Part shown: positions 1 to 9,518 of the stretch, piece by piece
How the letters are laid out: each line of letters opens with the position of its first letter
Numbering within the stretch: the stretch's first letter is position 1
Assembly (NCBI GenBank): GCA_963422445.2
Contig: OY729512.2
Span: forward strand, 4,836,001 to 4,900,000
Direction: 5' to 3'
DNA length: 64,000 bases
DNA from: G963422445 sp963422445
Lineage (GTDB): Bacteria; Pseudomonadota; Alphaproteobacteria; Thalassobaculales; Thalassobaculaceae
Notes under the pieces: generated by a model
What the model saw: only the letters and a program-made list of their open reading frames with translations
Database searches by the model: none
Told to the model about the DNA's origin: nothing
Program-made: the position numbers and the translations under genes

Positions 1-2
1 AG

Positions 3-581
3 GGCGGCAGCCCGATATTCGCAGGATCGGGCTATGCCGACCTCTCGGACACGGCCCTTTACTATATCGGCGGTATCATGCGACACGCTCGGGCTATCAA
101 TGCGTTCACCAACTCGATCACCAACAGCTACAAGCGGCTGGTTCCGGGGTTTGAGGCACCGGTGCTGTTGGCCTATTCGTCACGCAACCGCTCTGCGTCC
201 TGTCGCATTCCCCATGTCAACAGTCCGAACGGAAAGCGGGTCGAGGTCCGTTTCCCGGATGCCGCGAGCAATCCTTATCTCGGGTTTTCGGCGATGTTGA
301 TGGCCGGCCTCGACGGCATTCAGAACCGCATCCATCCAGGAGAACCGATGGACAAGGATCTGTACGACCTGCCGCCGGAAGAACTCACTGATATCCCGAC
401 GGTGTGCGGGTCGCTGCGCGAGGCGCTGGATGCGCTTGACAAGGACCGGGCCTTCCTGACGGCCGGCGACGTGTTCGACGACGACCAGATCGACGCCTAT
501 ATCGAACTCAAGATGGAAGAGGTGCTCGCCTTCGAGCAGACCCCGCATCCGATCGAGTTCCAGATGTACTATTCGGTCTGA
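3..581 (+). CDS. glnA: Glutamine synthetase type I, C-terminal part (5' end outside window)
   Basis: Makes glutamine from glutamate, ammonia and ATP in the cytosol; the entry enzyme of nitrogen assimilation. The frame is open from the first bases, so the N-terminal part lies before the window. Visible are the active-site stretch NRSASCRIPHV, the catalytic-barrel motif VEVRFPDAASNPYL, and the C-terminal KDLYDLPPEE segment. The Tyr in that segment is the adenylylation site of bacterial GSI-beta enzymes, so control by GlnE is likely. The protein ends in the family-typical FQMYYSV tail. A hairpin follows, and the next gene is convergent. Confidence 0.96.
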   Translation, partial: GGSPIFAGSGYADLSDTALYYIGGIMRHARAINAFTNSITNSYKRLVPGFEAPVLLAYSSRNRSASCRIPHVNSPNGKRVEVRFPDAASNPYLGFSAMLMAGLDGIQNRIHPGEPMDKDLYDLPPEELTDIPTVCGSLREALDALDKDRAFLTAGDVFDDDQIDAYIELKMEEVLAFEQTPHPIEFQMYYSV

Positions 582-603
582 GCTCGCTCCGTCCCGATGA
601 AAA

Positions 604-633
604 CGGACGGGCCACCCTTGGGCGGTCCGTCCG
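604..633. terminator. Hairpin between convergent glnA and threonine-synthase-like gene
   Basis: The two arms, about 13 bases each around a short loop, pair with one G-U and one mismatch (left arm begins CGGACGG, right arm ends CCGTCCG). The hairpin sits in the 60-base gap between two convergent stop codons, where a bidirectional terminator is expected. There is no clear T tract on the plus side, so the call is tentative. Confidence 0.5.
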
Positions 634-641
634 CGTTCCGG

Positions 642-1802
642 TCAGGCGCCAGATGACCCGGATTCCTGCGTGACCTGATAGAAGGATGGTGCCTTCAACC
701 CGCTCCCGGTCAGGATAACCGCTGTCGTCTGCCGCTCATCAATAGCGCCACCGCGACACAACAGCTCGAAACCACAGGCTGCAATGGCGCTGGTTGGCTC
801 GACGAACAAGCCGTCACCCGCAAGAGCAAGCGCGGCTGAACGGATCGAGTCTTCGGAAACGCTGACTGCGCCACCGCACGATCTTCTGATTGCCGCCAAC
901 ACCGCCTTGATCCGGATCGGCCGTCTGATCGCCGTTCCCTCGGCAATCGTCGGAGCAATCCTGCAATTGACATGATCATCGGCACCTGCAGTCACCGCGG
1001 CAACGATCGACGCGCAATTGGCCGGCTGCACGACAAACAGCCGCGGCAGGCGTTCGATTTCACTAGCCGCCAGCAACTCACGAAACGCGAGGTCGCAGCC
1101 AAGGACGTTACTGCCGGCTCCCGTCGGAATAACGATATTGTCGGGGGCGCGAAACCCCAGATCCTCCCAGAGTTCGTAACCGAGTGTCTTGGTGCCCTGA
1201 ATGAAGAACGGATGCCAGTTATGGCTGGCATAAAACACCGTTTCCGCCATTGCCAGCGCCGCCGCCCCGGTTGCCTCTCGTGGCCCCGGGATCAGCCGGA
1301 TCTGACCATTCAGCGCCGCGATCTGCCCGATCTTCGACGCCTCCGTTCCAGTCGGCGCCAAGATATGCGTCTTGAGACCGGCGGCAGCCCCGTAGGCGGC
1401 AATCGCGGCACCACCATTGCCGGAACTGTCTTCGACCAGTTCCCTGACCCCCTGCTGCCGCAGAATAGAGATCATGACCGATGCGCCACGGTCCTTGAAG
1501 GATCCGGTCGGCATCATCCAGTCGAGCTTGAACCAAACATCATTGCCGCGAAACTGGCGCCGAACCAGAGGCGTGCAGCCCTCCCCCAGACTGACCGGAT
1601 CCGGTACAATGAGAGGCAACGCCGCACGATAACGCCAGATTGAACGTTCGCTATGATCGATCCGGTTTCGTGAGATGCCAGGCAGGTCGGAAACCCGTAA
1701 CGTATTGCCGGTGTCGGAACGCCAACGCGGCACGTCAAGCGGGTAAATCGTGCCGTCAACCTCGTCGATCAGGACGGCATCGCCAGAGGAGTCATCAGTC
1801 AT
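642..1802 (-). CDS. PLP-dependent threonine-synthase-like enzyme
   Basis: Fold-type II PLP enzyme related to threonine synthase (phosphohomoserine to threonine). The PLP lysine lies in PTGSFKDRG near residue 103, followed by the phosphate and substrate loop SSGNGGAA and the glycine-rich PTGAGSN cofactor loop. The open frame extends upstream to 1967, but the extension is not family-like. ATG at 1802 (MTDDSSGD) is preferred, giving 386 residues, although no strong ribosome site is visible. It is divergent from parE and convergent with glnA. Substrate is uncertain: related diaminopropionate or cysteate-type enzymes share these motifs. Confidence 0.8.
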   Translation of the reverse strand: MTDDSSGDAVLIDEVDGTIYPLDVPRWRSDTGNTLRVSDLPGISRNRIDHSERSIWRYRAALPLIVPDPVSLGEGCTPLVRRQFRGNDVWFKLDWMMPTGSFKDRGASVMISILRQQGVRELVEDSSGNGGAAIAAYGAAAGLKTHILAPTGTEASKIGQIAALNGQIRLIPGPREATGAAALAMAETVFYASHNWHPFFIQGTKTLGYELWEDLGFRAPDNIVIPTGAGSNVLGCDLAFRELLAASEIERLPRLFVVQPANCASIVAAVTAGADDHVNCRIAPTIAEGTAIRRPIRIKAVLAAIRRSCGGAVSVSEDSIRSAALALAGDGLFVEPTSAIAACGFELLCRGGAIDERQTTAVILTGSGLKAPSFYQVTQESGSSGA

Positions 1803-1973
1803 GAAACAGCTCGTTCGCATCGTTTTGCCAGCCCGCTGCCGGTCCAGTTGATCAGTGAATTCACTGTCGTGTCCGTCGGACAAGGCCGACTGTGACATCG
1901 GCCGATCAACATACAACATCTTGTAAAATTTTTCGAAGACGATATTCTCGGAATCTCTCTTCTGCAAGACTTT

Positions 1974-4004
1974 ATGGACATTGCAACGGAACCCAGAATG
2001 ACAGATCTATTCAAGGCTGCGGAAGATGCGAACCCGGCGAACTACTCTGCAAAGGACATCGAAGTTCTGGAAGGTCTGGAACCGGTGCGCCGTCGGCCGG
2101 GGATGTATATCGGCGGCAAGGACGAACGGGCAATGCACCATCTGGTTGCGGAAGTTCTCGATAACGCCATGGACGAAGCCGTCGCCGGTCACGCCAGCCG
2201 CATCGAAATCGAACTGACCGCGGACATGACGGTAAGCATCCGGGACAACGGCCGCGGCATTCCGGTCGATCCTCATCCCAAATTCAAGGAGAAATCCGCA
2301 CTTGAGGTCATCCTCACGACATTGCATGCCGGAGGCAAATTCTCCGACAAGGTCTACAGCATATCCGGTGGCTTGCACGGCGTCGGGGTCTCAGTGGTCA
2401 ACGCCTTGTGCGACCGATTCAATGTCGAAGTAGCCCGTGGCAAACAGCTGTATACCCAATCCTACGCGCGAGGCGTCCCGCTCGGCGCGCTGCTGCGGGC
2501 TGGCGCCGTCAACAACCGCCGCGGCACGGCGATCCAGTTCCATCCCGACCCCGAGATCTTTGGCGAGGCCGCGCGCTTCAGTCCGGCGACAATCTATCGC
2601 CTGGCACGATCGAAGGCTTATTTGTTCAAAGGCGTCGAGATCCGCTGGTCCTGTACGCCCGAACTAATCTCCGGCAAGGACGAGACACCCGTCACCGCCA
2701 TCCTTCACTATCCCGGCGGTCTGGCAGACTTCCTGTCAAGTACCGTTGGCGACCGTACGCTGATCGGCGGTCAGATCTTTGCTGGCGATGTTCGCAATGG
2801 CAGTGGTGAACATGTCGAATGGGCTGTCACTTGGCCGGACGATCGGGACGACGGCTTCCTTCACAGCTATTGCAACACGATACCGACGCCAAATGGCGGC
2901 ACACATGAGAGCGGGTTCCGGGCCGCGCTGCTCAAGGGAATCAAGGCGTATGGCGAGCTTTCGGGTAACGCGAAACGGATCAATCAGGCGACAGCCGACG
3001 ACGTCATGGCCGGCACCTGCGTCATGCTGTCAGTGTTCGTGCGCGATCCGCAATTCCAGGGGCAAACCAAGGAACGGCTGGTTAGTCCGCAAACCACCCG
3101 CATGGTCGAACTGGCAGTCAAGGATTATTTCGATCACTGGCTGTCCGGCGCCCCAGATACCGCCAATGCGTTGATCGAAACGGTCGTCGAACGAGCCGAA
3201 AATCGGATTCGGCGCAGGCAACAAAAGGAGGTCAGCCGAAAATCGGCGACCCGCAAACTCCGCCTACCCGGCAAGCTGACGGATTGCAGCCGCACGGGCA
3301 CGGACGGCACGGAAATCTTCCTGGTTGAAGGCGATTCGGCGGGCGGGTCGGCCAAACAGGCGCGTGACCGGACAACACAAGCCATTCTTCCGTTACGCGG
3401 AAAGATCTTGAATGTCGCCAGCGCCTCTGTAGAAAAACTTCGCTCGAATAAGGAACTGACGGATCTTGCCCAGGCTCTCGGCTGCAGGTTCGGCGAACGC
3501 TATGACGAAAAAGCCCTGCGATACGAGAAAGTCATCATTATGACCGATGCCGATGTTGACGGTGCCCATATCGCCTCGCTGCTGATGACGTTCTTCTACC
3601 GTGAGTTCCGCCCCCTCGTGGAGAACGGCCATCTCTATCTCGCGATCCCGCCGCTTTACCGGATCACCCAAGGCGGCAAGACCCTCTATGCCCGCGATGA
3701 CGCTCACAAAGACACTCTGATCTCCGAAGCATTCACCGGCCGCGGCAAAATCGAGATCAGCCGGTTCAAGGGTCTGGGCGAAATGCCGGCAGCGCAGTTG
3801 CGCGAAACCACCATGGCGCCGGACAAACGCACCTTATTGAAAGTCTGCATTCCGCCGAAGGCCAATGGCGCGTTCCCGGATCCGGATGAACTCGAAAGGA
3901 AAGACCTCGAGAAAACCGTCATGACATTGATGGGCAATAAACCGGAGTTACGTTACGCCTACATCCAGGAAAACGCCCGCTTCGTCGAAGAACTCGATAT
4001 CTGA
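1974..4004 (+). CDS. parE: DNA topoisomerase IV subunit B (ParE)
   Basis: ATPase subunit of topoisomerase IV, which decatenates daughter chromosomes together with ParC. The GHKL ATPase domain shows EVLDNAMDEAV, DNGRGIPVD near residue 92 and GGLHGVGVSVVNAL. The Toprim domain has EGDSAGG near residue 452 and DADVDG near 524, followed by the QTKERL-type transducer elements. At 676 residues it has ParE length and lacks the GyrB insertion. ATG at 1998 (MTDLFKAAED) is an alternative start. GyrB is the main competing identity; the EILTTLHAGGKF-like and RFKGLGEM motifs occur in both, but length and N-terminus favour ParE. Confidence 0.92.
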   Translation: MDIATEPRMTDLFKAAEDANPANYSAKDIEVLEGLEPVRRRPGMYIGGKDERAMHHLVAEVLDNAMDEAVAGHASRIEIELTADMTVSIRDNGRGIPVDPHPKFKEKSALEVILTTLHAGGKFSDKVYSISGGLHGVGVSVVNALCDRFNVEVARGKQLYTQSYARGVPLGALLRAGAVNNRRGTAIQFHPDPEIFGEAARFSPATIYRLARSKAYLFKGVEIRWSCTPELISGKDETPVTAILHYPGGLADFLSSTVGDRTLIGGQIFAGDVRNGSGEHVEWAVTWPDDRDDGFLHSYCNTIPTPNGGTHESGFRAALLKGIKAYGELSGNAKRINQATADDVMAGTCVMLSVFVRDPQFQGQTKERLVSPQTTRMVELAVKDYFDHWLSGAPDTANALIETVVERAENRIRRRQQKEVSRKSATRKLRLPGKLTDCSRTGTDGTEIFLVEGDSAGGSAKQARDRTTQAILPLRGKILNVASASVEKLRSNKELTDLAQALGCRFGERYDEKALRYEKVIIMTDADVDGAHIASLLMTFFYREFRPLVENGHLYLAIPPLYRITQGGKTLYARDDAHKDTLISEAFTGRGKIEISRFKGLGEMPAAQLRETTMAPDKRTLLKVCIPPKANGAFPDPDELERKDLEKTVMTLMGNKPELRYAYIQENARFVEELDI

Positions 4005-4194
4005 CGATTCCAAACGATGCGTGATCGCCCGAGCCATCCGGGTTCGCCCCTGTTACTTGCGCTGAACGCTCGTGAGGACACGCCGCCAAGCACCCTTGGT
4101 TCCAGGGAAGGTCCGATTTATTCCTCAGGAGTCTCTGAAAATCCTTATCGGGCTCTCGACTCGACGATAACTCATTGATTTTCCTGATTATCAC

Positions 4195-5139
4195 TCAAGC
4201 TAAGTGTAACTTGAGCAGCCGCTCCGGCATCGGCGGCGTCCTCAGCGCCACGTAGACCAGTCTGGGGATGATGTCAGGCAGGTCGAAGCGACGATTGAAC
4301 CGGTACTCGAACTCCGCCAGATAGCGCTGCGCATATTGGGGTCGAATCACATGGTAGGTGCCGCGCAAAGCGTTCTTGATGGTGCCGAGGATCGTGTTCA
4401 CCCATCGAAATTCGGGGCGCTCGACCGCGGCTTTCCCGCCGCCGGTCACCATCGGCTCATGAACGCAGCCTGCCGCGGTCACGCCATTGAAGCAGCCAAC
4501 CCATCGCAGAGCACCTGCGTGCCCGGGCTCAGGTGCTGCTGCGCCCAGGCGGCGATTTCGGTAAGACGGAAGCCCTCGACCACGGTGAGCGTCACCCGCT
4601 GCGGATGTCCCGCCTCATGGGTCTCGACCGCGGCCACGAAAGGGGTCTTGCCCGGTGCCCACGTCCGCGCTTGCCGCCGCTGCGCTCGCCCCCGAGGGAG
4701 GCGTCGTCGAGTTGGATAAACCCGCCGAGCACATGCTCGCGGCCGCGCTCCATACATCACCTGCATCAGCGTGTGGCGCATGCGCCATGCGGCGTTGTCG
4801 GAGATGCCGAGTTGGCGGTGCAGCGTCATCGCCGATGCACCTTTCTTGTCCTGGATCATGAAGGAGATGCCATGGAACCACACCGTCAGGGGCAGCTTGG
4901 TGGCCTCGAAGATGGTGCCGGCGGTCATGGAGGTCTGGCGGTTGCAGCGATAGCACTGCTGGAGCTTGTGTGTGGTCAACTGGCAGCCTCGGTCGTGGCC
5001 GCAGTTCGGGCACACGAACCCGTTGGGCCAGCGCCATCGGGACAGGGCGTCGAAGCATTGGTCCTCGGTTCCATAGAGCGAAAGGAACTCGTTGAGGCTG
5101 ATTCCTTTCTGGAACTGAACCGGGGGTTGCGAGCCATGG
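4195..5139 (-). pseudogene. IS1595/ISXO2-like transposase, frameshifted relic
   Basis: Order along the minus strand: N-terminus MARNP, then (after loss of one C in a C run near 5122) VQFQKGISLNEF, a zinc-ribbon CPNCGHDRGC...CYRC, the ISXO2-type core (SFMIQDKKGASA, LGISDNAAWRMRHTLM) and a C-terminus ending at 4195. Reading-frame breaks occur near 5122, near 4740 and near 4480, so no full product can be made. The ISXO2-like transposase family is recognised from the zinc ribbon plus this core. Terminal inverted repeats could not be placed with confidence. Confidence 0.82.
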
Positions 5140-5488
5140 AATTCTCCTTCTCTATCATCAAACTACATGGCGATATTCTATACTAAATACCGCTTAGATT
5201 CGAGAGGAATCAGGTTGATTTTTGAAGTTCGAAATGCTTCAAACAGGAGGCGATAGAGTTTTTCAGAGGTTCCCCAGGGCTGTTCTATCCAGCGGTCGAC
5301 CCGACGGAGCGAGAGCCCATGTTGTAATTTGCGAGGATCAGCTTGGCGGGTCAGAGCGGGGAAGTCGACCTATGTATGAAATCCCCAGTCGAAGACCTGC
5401 CGGCAGACCGGCGCACCGTGACGGTCGGTCTCCGTCAGCGCGCCGCCACACCCGGCGCAGCCAGACGGATCGTGATCCGCGACCTAGT

Positions 5489-6664
5489 GTCCTGTACGCA
5501 AAGTTCGTATTGTTAAGGGGGTGGTGTCGATTCGGGGGGCATGGTGATGCGACTTTCGGTGGAGATCAAGCTGAGCGCGGACGAGCGCAACGAGCTTGAG
5601 CGGCTGGCGCGCGGGCGCAAAGTCTGGCGAGGCCTGTCCGATCGGGCGCACATCGTGCTGCTGGCGGCCGAAGGGCTTACCAATGTGCAGATTGGGAGCG
5701 TGCTGGGCGTGACCAGCCAGACCGCCAGGAAGTGGCGCAATCGCTTCGCAGAGCATCGTCTTGACGGGCTTGACGACGAGCCGCGCTCCGGCCGTCCCCG
5801 GCGCATCGATGACGACGCCGTGGCCGAGGTGGTGCGCAAGACGCTTGAGGAGAAGCCTCGTGACGCGACCCAATGGAGCACGCGCTCGATGGCGCAGGCG
5901 ACGGGGTATGCGCCGTCGACGGTCAACCGCATCTGGCGAGCCTTTTCCCTTCAGCCGCACAGGAGCGAGACCTTCAAGCTCTCGGCAGACCCCTACTTCG
6001 TGGACAAGACGCGCGACATCGTGGGGCTCTACGTGGACCCGCCGCAGCATGCCATGGTCCTCTGCGTGGACGAGAAATCGCAGGTTCAGGCCCTCGATCG
6101 CACCCAGCCGCTGCTGCCGCTGCGCCCGGGGCAGGTCGAGCGGCGCACTCACGATTACAAGCGCAACGGCACGACCTCGCTCTTCGCAGCCCTTGACGTC
6201 GCCACAGGCAAGGTCATCGGACAGTGCTATCGGCGCCACCGCAGCGTGGAGTTCCGCAAGTTCCTGGATCACGTCGAGGCCAACGTGCCGCCCGACCTCG
6301 AGATCCACATCGTCATGGACAACTACTCGACCCACAAGACGAAGACGATCCGCGACTGGTTCGCCCGGCGACCGCGCTGGCATGTTCACTTCACCCCGAC
6401 CTCTGCCTCGTGGCTCAACCAAGTCGAGCGCTTCTTCGCCGATCTGACAGAGAAGCAGATCCGGCGCGGGGTTCACCGATCGACCGTCGAGCTGGAGCAG
6501 GCGATCACCGGGTACATCGACACCGTCAACGAGGACCCCAAGCCCTTCCGCTGGCACAAGACAGCCGATGAAATCCTGGCGTCCATCAAGCGCTTCTGCC
6601 TCAGGACCCTCGAAACCGCTGCAGCCGCAACATCATAACGGTACGAACTTTGGAATCAGGACAC
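5489..6664. mobile_element. IS630-family element, copy A
   Basis: It is 1176 bp and flanked by TA duplications at 5487-5488 and 6665-6666, each in a CTAG context. The ends are inverted: GTGTCCTG, four variable bases, then CAAAGTTCGTA, then GTTA on both sides. Insertion at TA within CTAG is typical of IS630. Two further near-identical copies lie at 20788-21969 and 45899-47076. Confidence 0.95.
5541..6638 (+). CDS. IS630-family transposase (copy A)
   Basis: 365 residues: N-terminal helix-turn-helix region with GLTNVQIGSVLGVTSQTARK, then a DDE catalytic core. Candidate acidic residues sit in VDEKSQVQALDRTQ, HIVMDNYSTHK and LNQVERFFADL. The frame is complete and the protein is almost identical to copies B and C (copy C differs by Arg to His in KPFRWHK). 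It should therefore be active. ATG at 5547 is an alternative start (MRLSVEIK). Confidence 0.95.
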   Translation: MVMRLSVEIKLSADERNELERLARGRKVWRGLSDRAHIVLLAAEGLTNVQIGSVLGVTSQTARKWRNRFAEHRLDGLDDEPRSGRPRRIDDDAVAEVVRKTLEEKPRDATQWSTRSMAQATGYAPSTVNRIWRAFSLQPHRSETFKLSADPYFVDKTRDIVGLYVDPPQHAMVLCVDEKSQVQALDRTQPLLPLRPGQVERRTHDYKRNGTTSLFAALDVATGKVIGQCYRRHRSVEFRKFLDHVEANVPPDLEIHIVMDNYSTHKTKTIRDWFARRPRWHVHFTPTSASWLNQVERFFADLTEKQIRRGVHRSTVELEQAITGYIDTVNEDPKPFRWHKTADEILASIKRFCLRTLETAAAATS

Positions 6665-6954
6665 TAGTTCGGGATCGCGGTCGGGTTCAGGGTCGGTCCT
6701 GTGTGTGGCCCAGCTGGCCGCCGCTCGGCTTCGCCGACGGTCCGCGCTGGCTCTGTGTGCGCTTCGGTGTTGTGGTCTTCTTGTTCAGACCATCGCTGGA
6801 CGGCGGCTTGCTGCTGGCAGCGCTGTCGAGCGCGGTCTTGTCCTGTTCAAGCGCCGCAGTCGTCTCGATGAGCGCCGTGGCCAGGCGCGCAACAGCCCCG
6901 GCCCCAAGCCTGTGAAGGCCTCGGTAGAGGCGGCGAAATCTTCCGTCCAACCCA

Positions 6955-7161
6955 TTACGGCGTCTCGGTCTCGACAGCCATCATGGCGGATAGCACCGCA
7001 AGGCGTTCGCCCGGCGGCAACATCACGGAGCGCCGGCCCCGATTGGCCGCCCTGCGCTTGATGCGCTGACGGTCGGTGAAGGTTCGGCCCGCGCAGCGCG
7101 CCCGGTCGGATGCGAAGGTGAACCAAACGACCTCGGTCCGCACCAGACCTTGGGTAACCAC
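6955..7161 (-). pseudogene. Possible C-terminal remnant of a DNA adenine methylase
   Basis: A 68-residue minus-strand fragment reads VWFTFASDRAR, then GRTFTDRQRIKRRAA and ERLAVLSAMM. This resembles the C-terminal tail of D12-class DNA adenine methylases as I remember them, but no catalytic motif (DPPY) is present. It may equally be an unknown mobile-element gene. It is truncated at its 5' side and sits beside the IS66 relic. Confidence 0.3.
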
Positions 7162-7225
7162 CTGCAGCGCCGGCCGGCCAGCCTCTTCTCCGATACACTA
7201 TTCCTCATTGGAGGGCCTCACCTGT

Positions 7226-7260
7226 CACGACCCCTGTTGCGTTTCGGACTCCGAACTGGG
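7226..7260 (+). repeat. 35-bp dispersed repeat, copy 1
   Basis: It matches the reverse complement of 17751-17785 at 33 of 35 positions (starts CACGACCCCTGTTGCG). It contains a near-palindromic TTCGGA/TCCGAA core. Both copies lie at the margin of IS-rich segments. Confidence 0.85.
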
Positions 7261-7268
7261 CAAGAATT

Positions 7269-7322
7269 CATGTCGCCAAACTCTTGTCATGGACTCGCTG
7301 TTTACAGCGTGGGATCACCGTG
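7269..7322 (+). repeat. 54-bp dispersed repeat, copy 1
   Basis: It matches the reverse complement of 25964-26017 at 51 of 54 positions (starts CATGTCGC, ends GGGATCACCGTG). It begins 9 bp after the 35-bp repeat. It may be the end of an element whose rest is lost. Confidence 0.85.
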
Positions 7323-7631
7323 GAAGAATGCCGTCGGCCACTTGCACCGTGCACCACGCCTTGTTACCCCCGCCGCCGGGACGCGGGGTGCATTGCGGGG
7401 TTCCCATGTGCTTCCTATTGTGACACCCGGAAACCGCGCGACGGAACGGAACCCGCTCCTTCAGGTACACGGCGGACGCTGCCGCTCAAGCGCCGATCGA
7501 GCTAACAGCCGGATACGAAACGGGTTGCACCGCCCGATCGCTTGCGGGACAGGAAGCGATCAAGGACGCCCTTCGGCGGTTGGTTCTCTCTCTCCCCCCT
7601 CCCGCGCCCGCATCCGGTTCCGAGGTCAGGA

Positions 7632-8321
7632 TCACTCGAACATTGCGACAGCCCGGATCGGACTCCCGGTTCCGCCTCTGATCTTCAGCGGAAATCCAAT
7701 GAACCGGAATCGCCCCCGTCCCACCAGCTTCTCCAAGTTTACCAGGCATTCCATATGGGTAATGCCACGCTCGGCGCAGGCGAGATGAGCCTTGAAATTC
7801 GGCTCTCCTTCCGGTGCCGGACTGACCGCCTCGACCCCGAACATGAGGATGTCGCGATCGGCAAGCCAGTGCACGGAGTCGACATGCAGACCAGGAAAGT
7901 CATGCTGGTAACCTGGCGTGCCAAACAAGCGCTGGTTCACTCCCATGTGAAGCAGGATCGTATCGCGCGGCCGGATCTCCTCACCGGACCGGATCAGCGC
8001 CACCTCCATCTCCGGAACCGTGATCTCATGGCGCAACGATACATCCGAAAGATCGAGGCAAATCGCCTCGGTGTAGAAATCCTCGAGCGGCACCTGATCA
8101 ATCGATCGGGCATCGCCGGCCGGATTGAAATGACACGGCGCGTCAACATGCGTCGCCGAATGATCGCTCAACGAAAGCGACAGCGATTTCGACGTGAAAC
8201 GGGTGTCGCCCGCCTGCTTGATTTCCTGGTGATCGTTCCACACCGTCACGATCACCGGCGGATGTGACGGATGGGCTGGCGTGCGATGATGTATCTCTCT
8301 GCTCAGATCAATCATTTCCAT
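7632..8321 (-). CDS. Cyclase-family (kynurenine-formamidase-like) metal-dependent hydrolase
   Basis: 229 residues of the cyclase/arylformamidase family, usually Zn- or Mn-dependent amide, lactone or enol hydrolases. The signature HSATHVDAPCHF gives metal-ligand candidates His54, His58 and Asp60. The C-terminal region carries the HMECLVNLEKL motif of the family. ATG at 8321 is chosen because AGGAGG lies six bases upstream; the open frame runs further but without such a site. It is divergent from the SDR at 8432. The substrate cannot be told from sequence. Confidence 0.85.
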   Translation of the reverse strand: MEMIDLSREIHHRTPAHPSHPPVIVTVWNDHQEIKQAGDTRFTSKSLSLSLSDHSATHVDAPCHFNPAGDARSIDQVPLEDFYTEAICLDLSDVSLRHEITVPEMEVALIRSGEEIRPRDTILLHMGVNQRLFGTPGYQHDFPGLHVDSVHWLADRDILMFGVEAVSPAPEGEPNFKAHLACAERGITHMECLVNLEKLVGRGRFRFIGFPLKIRGGTGSPIRAVAMFE

Positions 8322-8431
8322 GACAGTCCTCCTGCGGCCGTCATCCCGTTGACGAAAATTTCTTATGACGCGGCCTAATCTATCATACAATGATCATCCG
8401 GGACGCAGTGAAGATATCGGGAGGCGAAACC

Positions 8432-9136
8432 GTGCAGGGACTCGAAGGCAAGGTCATAATTGTGACCGGTGCGAACGGCAATCTCGGGAGCGCGGTCGCC
8501 CGGGGCGTGGTCGTCGCCGGGGCACGGGCGGTCCTGGCCTGCCGCGGCCGCAACACCCTCGAACGCGATTTCGGCGGCAATCATTCCGTGTCGATCATTG
8601 ACGGTGTCAATCTGACCGATCCGGCGGCGACCAACGATTGCGTGGCCCAGGCGGTCGCCCGGTTCGGCCGGATCGATGGCATAGTTTCGACGGTCGGCGG
8701 TTTCGCATTCGCCGAAATCGCGAATGATTCCTACGAAACCTGGCAACGAATGTTTGCGATGAACGTTCAGACCGCTTTCAACATATGCCGGGCGGCCCTG
8801 CCAGGCATGACGGCACGGGGCGACGGCGCCATCGTTCTGATCGGAGCGACGGCGGCGCTGAAGGCGCCAAGCGGGATTTCGGCGTATGCGGCGTCAAAAT
8901 CCGGCATCATGCGCCTGACGGAAAGCCTTTCGGCCGAGGTCAAGGCGACTGGCGTTCGGGTGAACTGCGTGATGCCCGGTACGATCGATACGCCGCAAAA
9001 CCGGGACGCCATGCCGGATGCCGACCGCAGTCGCTGGGTTACACCGGCAGCCCTCGCCGATGTCATACTGTTCCTGTTATCGGATGCGGCGACTGCCATG
9101 ACCGGGGCGTTGATTCCGGTGACCGGCAAAGGCTAG
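8432..9136 (+). CDS. SDR-family oxidoreductase
   Basis: Short-chain dehydrogenase/reductase with cofactor motif TGANGNLGSAVA at the N-terminus, the MNVQTAFN stretch, and the YAASK catalytic Tyr/Lys pair followed by VNCVMPGTIDTP. The GTG at 8432 is preferred because GGGAGG lies eight bases upstream, giving 234 residues. An ATG at 8390 in frame would add 14 residues that do not align with the family. The stop is followed after 5 bases by the small membrane-protein gene at 9142, so this gene may head that cluster. Substrate unknown. Confidence 0.85.
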   Translation: MQGLEGKVIIVTGANGNLGSAVARGVVVAGARAVLACRGRNTLERDFGGNHSVSIIDGVNLTDPAATNDCVAQAVARFGRIDGIVSTVGGFAFAEIANDSYETWQRMFAMNVQTAFNICRAALPGMTARGDGAIVLIGATAALKAPSGISAYAASKSGIMRLTESLSAEVKATGVRVNCVMPGTIDTPQNRDAMPDADRSRWVTPAALADVILFLLSDAATAMTGALIPVTGKG

Positions 9137-9141
9137 ATCCG

Positions 9142-9378
9142 ATGCTGCGTCAGGACGCGATAGCGAATGCCGAGTCGGTTCTCGCCTGCATTCAGCATTA
9201 TGCAACCATCGGACTGATCGTGGCCGCGATCTTCCTGATCTGGGGACTCGACCGGATATCCCCGGAATCACGCGAGTCATGGCTTTTCCGTCTGCTGATC
9301 CTGCCCGGCATCGTGGGCCTCTGGCCATTGGTTCTGTGGCGCTGGATCATGCTTGAACGCGCAGGTCACGGAAAATGA
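9142..9378 (+). CDS. Small membrane protein, 78 aa, two TM segments
   Basis: Start ATG 9142, stop 9378. Two hydrophobic helices are visible, about residues 21-38 (TIGLIVAAIFLIWGL) and 49-67 (LLILPGIVGLWPLVLWRW). No family recognised. The stop overlaps the next start as ATGA, which implies translational coupling with the 47-residue gene and the Rieske fusion. It is probably a small subunit of a membrane redox complex; that role is inferred from position only. Confidence 0.7.
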   Translation: MLRQDAIANAESVLACIQHYATIGLIVAAIFLIWGLDRISPESRESWLFRLLILPGIVGLWPLVLWRWIMLERAGHGK

Positions 9379-9518
9379 AACAGCCCCATCGACAGGCGCA
9401 TTTCCGGATCTGGCTGGCACTGGCAATTCTGCTCGCCCTGGGCTTTGGCGCGGGGCTGGTCATCAAACAGCCGGTTCCGGTCGAAATCGCTCCGCTGGAT
9501 GGCGGAGGCCGGCAATGA
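9375..9518 (+). CDS. Very small single-pass membrane protein, 47 aa
   Basis: ATG at 9375 overlaps the preceding stop, and TGA at 9516-9518 overlaps the next ATG (9515). One hydrophobic helix spans about residues 12-30 (IWLALAILLALGFGAGLVI), followed by a short Pro-rich tail. It has no recognised family. Start and stop coupling on both sides is the main support that it is a real gene. Confidence 0.65.
   Translation: MKQPHRQAHFRIWLALAILLALGFGAGLVIKQPVPVEIAPLDGGGRQ

Larger units (their letters stand above)
5370..6950 (-). pseudogene. IS66-family TnpC relic split by IS630 copy A
   Basis: Right of IS630 copy A, the minus strand encodes the TnpC hallmark SSKPPSSDGLNKK and a GGQLGHT stretch (6667-6860). 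Left of it the same strand continues with the zinc-binding segment CAGCGGAL...RQVFDW (5370-5486). Removing the IS630 element and one TA rejoins the two halves at roughly the right place for IS66 TnpC. Stops (for example TAG at the joint) and the absence of the DDE region show the gene is dead. The 5162-5369 stretch next to it holds nothing recognisable. Confidence 0.75.
7199..7631. other. Gene-free stretch with two dispersed repeats
   Basis: No convincing coding frame on either strand between the IS relics and the cyclase gene. It holds the short repeats at 7226-7260 and 7269-7322, each of which has one partner elsewhere in this window. Confidence 0.6.

Noticed and set aside
5484..6557. Long minus-strand frame of 357 codons opposite the IS630 transposase (also opposite copies B and C)
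   Set aside because: It is the antisense shadow of a GC-rich gene with biased codons. It reappears with every IS copy and has no family features.
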